A stretch of 64,000 bases of DNA from assembly GCA_033765305.1 (NCBI GenBank), contig JANRID010000067.1, positions 62,001-126,000 of the forward strand, written 5' to 3'. The notes beneath the pieces were generated by a model that was not told where the DNA came from, did not search any database, and saw nothing but the letters and a program-made list of their open reading frames with translations. Each line of letters opens with the position of its first letter. Within the stretch, counting starts at the first letter, position 1. Source of the stretch: RDXT01 sp033765305. GTDB taxonomy: Bacteria; Bacteroidota; Bacteroidia; J057. Made by a program: the position numbers and the translations under genes. This document shows, one piece after another, positions 62,279 to 64,000 of this stretch.

Positions 62279-62617
62279 ATGTTCAACTTCGGAGATCTTT
62301 TGGGGAAATTCCAGGAAATGCAGGCCCGCATGAAAGCGGTCCGCGAGCGGCTCGACGGCCTGACGGTGGAGTCGGAAGCCGGCGGCGGCATGGTGCGCGT
62401 GACCGCCAACGGCAACCGCCGCGTGCTGAAAATCCAGATCGATCCGGATATCATCGACAAGAACGACCCGGAGATCATGGCCGACCTGATTACCGCCGCC
62501 GTGAACAAGGCGCTGGACAAGGCAGAGGAAATGGGCCGCTCCGAGCTGGAGGGCGCCACCAAAGGCATGCTGCCCAATCTGCCCGGCCTGGATCTCAGCA
62601 AATTCGGCATATCCTGA
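62279..62617 (+). CDS. ybaB: YbaB/EbfC family nucleoid-associated protein
   Basis: 112 residues starting MFNFGDLLGKFQEMQARMK, with VTANGNRRVLKIQIDPDII and the C-terminal GMLPNLPGL typical of the family. A dimer that binds DNA without strong sequence preference. Usually linked to recR and dnaX; here it is followed by a glycosyltransferase gene 5 bases later. The start is the ATG just after a good promoter. Confidence 0.95.
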   Translation: MFNFGDLLGKFQEMQARMKAVRERLDGLTVESEAGGGMVRVTANGNRRVLKIQIDPDIIDKNDPEIMADLITAAVNKALDKAEEMGRSELEGATKGMLPNLPGLDLSKFGIS

Positions 62618-62622
62618 GCCCG

Positions 62623-63657
62623 ATGGCTGTCCCTGCTGTCACCCTGGTCATTCTCAACTGGAACGGTCGTGCGCTCCTGGAGCGCTTTCTGCCGTCGGTG
62701 CTGGCCAGCGGCTACCCCGATTTCCGCGTGCTGGTCGTGGACAATGGCTCCACAGACGACAGCCTGAACTGGCTGGCCGCCCATTTGCCGGCGGTGCAGA
62801 CGCTGGCCCTGGATCAGAACTACGGCTTTGCCGAAGGCAACAACCGGGCATTGCCCCTGATCGACACGCCGTATTTTGCCCTCATCAACAGCGATGCCGA
62901 GGTGACGCCCGGCTGGCTGGATCCCATGATCCGCCGGATGGAAGCCCATCCGGAGATTGCAGTCGTGCAGCCCAAGCTGCGCGACTGGGAGCTGCGCGGC
63001 CGCTTCGAATATGCCGGCGCCTCGGGCGGCTTCATCGATGCGCTGGGCTACCCCTTCTGCCGGGGCCGCATGTTCGATACCGTGGAGCAGGACGAAGGGC
63101 AGTACGATACCGCAATGCCCATCTTCTGGGCTACCGGCGCCTGCTGCGTGATCCGCACGGAGGTGGTGCGGGAGCACGGCCTCTTCGATCCGGCGTTTTT
63201 TGCCCATATGGAAGAGATCGATTTCTGCTGGCGGGTGCAGAACGCCGGCTATCAGGTCTGGGTGGAGCCCGCCTCGGTGGCCTACCACGTAGGCGGTGCT
63301 ACGCTGCCGCAGGGCAGCCCGCGCAAGACCTACCTCAATGCGCGCAACAGCCTGGCCTGCCTGTACAAAAACCTGCCGGCCGGCCAGCTGCTGCCCAAGC
63401 TGCTGCTGCGGCTGCTGCTCGACGGGGTCTGGGGGCTGCGCTTTCTGCTGCAGCGCCAGCCCGCCATGGTGGGCGCGCTCCTGCGGGCGCACCGCGACTT
63501 TTACCTCAGCACCGGGCGCCTGCGCCGGGAGCGCCGCCGCATGCAGATGCAGCGGGTACGGCAGATGCCGGCCGCAGGCCGGCTCCGGGGCAGCGCCGTC
63601 TGGGCCTATTTCATCCAACGCAAACACCGATGGTCAGATTTGTTTCCTGCTGGCTGA
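62623..63657 (+). CDS. Glycosyltransferase family 2
   Basis: 344 residues. An N-terminal GT-A domain with VTLVILNWNGRALLERFLPSV, VVDNGSTDDS, the metal-binding LINSDAEV and HMEEIDFCWRVQNAGY. Resembles rhamnosyltransferases and related enzymes acting on cell-surface glycans. The C-terminus has hydrophobic and basic segments (GQLLPKLLLRLLLDGVWGLRFLL) that may hold it at the membrane. Overlaps the start of the next gene by 28 bases. Confidence 0.93.
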   Translation: MAVPAVTLVILNWNGRALLERFLPSVLASGYPDFRVLVVDNGSTDDSLNWLAAHLPAVQTLALDQNYGFAEGNNRALPLIDTPYFALINSDAEVTPGWLDPMIRRMEAHPEIAVVQPKLRDWELRGRFEYAGASGGFIDALGYPFCRGRMFDTVEQDEGQYDTAMPIFWATGACCVIRTEVVREHGLFDPAFFAHMEEIDFCWRVQNAGYQVWVEPASVAYHVGGATLPQGSPRKTYLNARNSLACLYKNLPAGQLLPKLLLRLLLDGVWGLRFLLQRQPAMVGALLRAHRDFYLSTGRLRRERRRMQMQRVRQMPAAGRLRGSAVWAYFIQRKHRWSDLFPAG

Positions 63658-64000
63658 CAGCGCTTCTGCTGGCTCTGCCTGCCCCGGCGCAGGAGTTCCT
63701 GCCCCTCTGGCCTGCCGGCATCCCCTGTGCCAATCAGCTGGAGATGGAGGTGATCGGCAATCCCAAAATCGGGCAGATGCTGCGCAAGGTCCACGAACCG
63801 GGCATCGAGGTGTATCTGCCGCCTGCGGGCAGCGCCAACGGCACGGGGGTGCTCATCTGCCCGGGCGGCGGGTATTCGATCCTGGCCTGGGACTGGGAGG
63901 GCACGGAAGTGGCGCGCTGGTTCAGCAGCTTCGGCGTGGCCGCCTTTGTGCTGCGCTACCGCCTGCCGCAGTGGGAGGCCGACTCCTGCCGCCACCGCGT
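63630..64000 (+). CDS. Alpha/beta hydrolase (esterase/xylanase-associated type), 3' truncated
   Basis: The first 123 residues are visible. Signal peptide (VRFVSCWLTALLLALPAPAQ), then VYLPPAGSANGTGVLICPGGGYSILAWDWEGTEVARWFSSFGVAAFVLRYRLP, the oxyanion-loop segment CPGGGY of the BD-FAE/acetyl-xylan-esterase-like hydrolases. The nucleophile elbow lies beyond the window. Its ATG is inside the GT2 gene, so the two are likely coupled. Confidence 0.88.
   Translation, partial: MVRFVSCWLTALLLALPAPAQEFLPLWPAGIPCANQLEMEVIGNPKIGQMLRKVHEPGIEVYLPPAGSANGTGVLICPGGGYSILAWDWEGTEVARWFSSFGVAAFVLRYRLPQWEADSCRHR

Noticed and set aside
1..64000. CRISPR array, prophage, transposon, integron or toxin-antitoxin module
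   Set aside because: I saw no regularly spaced repeats, transposase, integrase, phage structural gene or toxin-antitoxin pair anywhere in the window.

Overview
The window reads as a GC-rich chromosome segment of a Bacteroidota bacterium, probably a Saprospiria/Lewinella-type marine or environmental lineage. The phylum-level evidence is a SusC/SusD pair, two proteins with C-terminal type IX secretion sorting tails, a GWxTD protein, DUF2911, DUF3857, WbqC and AIM24 family proteins, and promoters of the Bacteroidota type (TTG, about 19-20 nt, TAnnTTTG) without clear Shine-Dalgarno sequences. The genus is a guess. I see no rRNA, tRNA, insertion sequence, prophage, CRISPR array or origin. No gene-free stretch exceeds 300 bases; the longest are 51994-52273 (terminator plus a candidate small RNA) and 36383-36639 (AT-rich, promoters only).

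Layout. 1-7.6 kb: 3' part of threonine dehydratase, a GH31 alpha-glycosidase, a GH3-type acyl-adenylating enzyme, a DUF3857 protein and an NTF2-like protein. 7.6-20.9 kb: a glycan utilisation locus on the minus strand (susC, susD, a CRTAC1-like FG-GAP/ASPIC lipoprotein, a sodium:solute symporter and a GH130 mannosylglucose phosphorylase). Divergent from it are two regulators: a LacI-type sensor domain that lacks a DNA-binding domain, and a HutC-type GntR protein. A perfect TGTATATACA palindrome lies in front of each. 20.9-28.8 kb: an M14 carboxypeptidase, galactokinase, an SDR oxidoreductase, an unknown secreted protein, RlpA and a MarR regulator. 28.8-33.0 kb: an ABC exporter operon (ATPase, adaptor, FtsX/DevC-type permease, TolC) divergent from marR, with an inverted repeat over its promoter.

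33-44 kb: DUF2911, a small secreted protein, a thioredoxin-SPOR fusion, ribBA, an ArsR regulator, WbqC, GWxTD, an LpxL-type acyltransferase, an ACMSD-like decarboxylase and a GH2 glycosidase. 44-52 kb: two T9SS-exported proteins of 793 and 1755 residues. 52-64 kb: OmpA/DUF4892 protein, AIM24, an LpoA-like lipoprotein, rpmI-rplT without infC, two rhodanese lipoproteins, an M42 peptidase, trhO with a tiny coupled lipoprotein gene, an M23 peptidase, a Kbp-like LysM protein, ybaB, a GT2 glycosyltransferase and the 5' part of an esterase.

Functionally the segment joins uptake and phosphorolysis of beta-mannosyl disaccharides, other sugar handling (galK, GH31, GH2), envelope maintenance (RlpA, SPOR, M23, LpxL, OmpA, LpoA-like) and export (ABC-TolC, T9SS). 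The most unusual feature is the split-looking regulator pair with shared operators at 19.1-20.9 kb. The candidate small RNA at 52.1 kb and the infC-less rpmI-rplT unit are the next most interesting.
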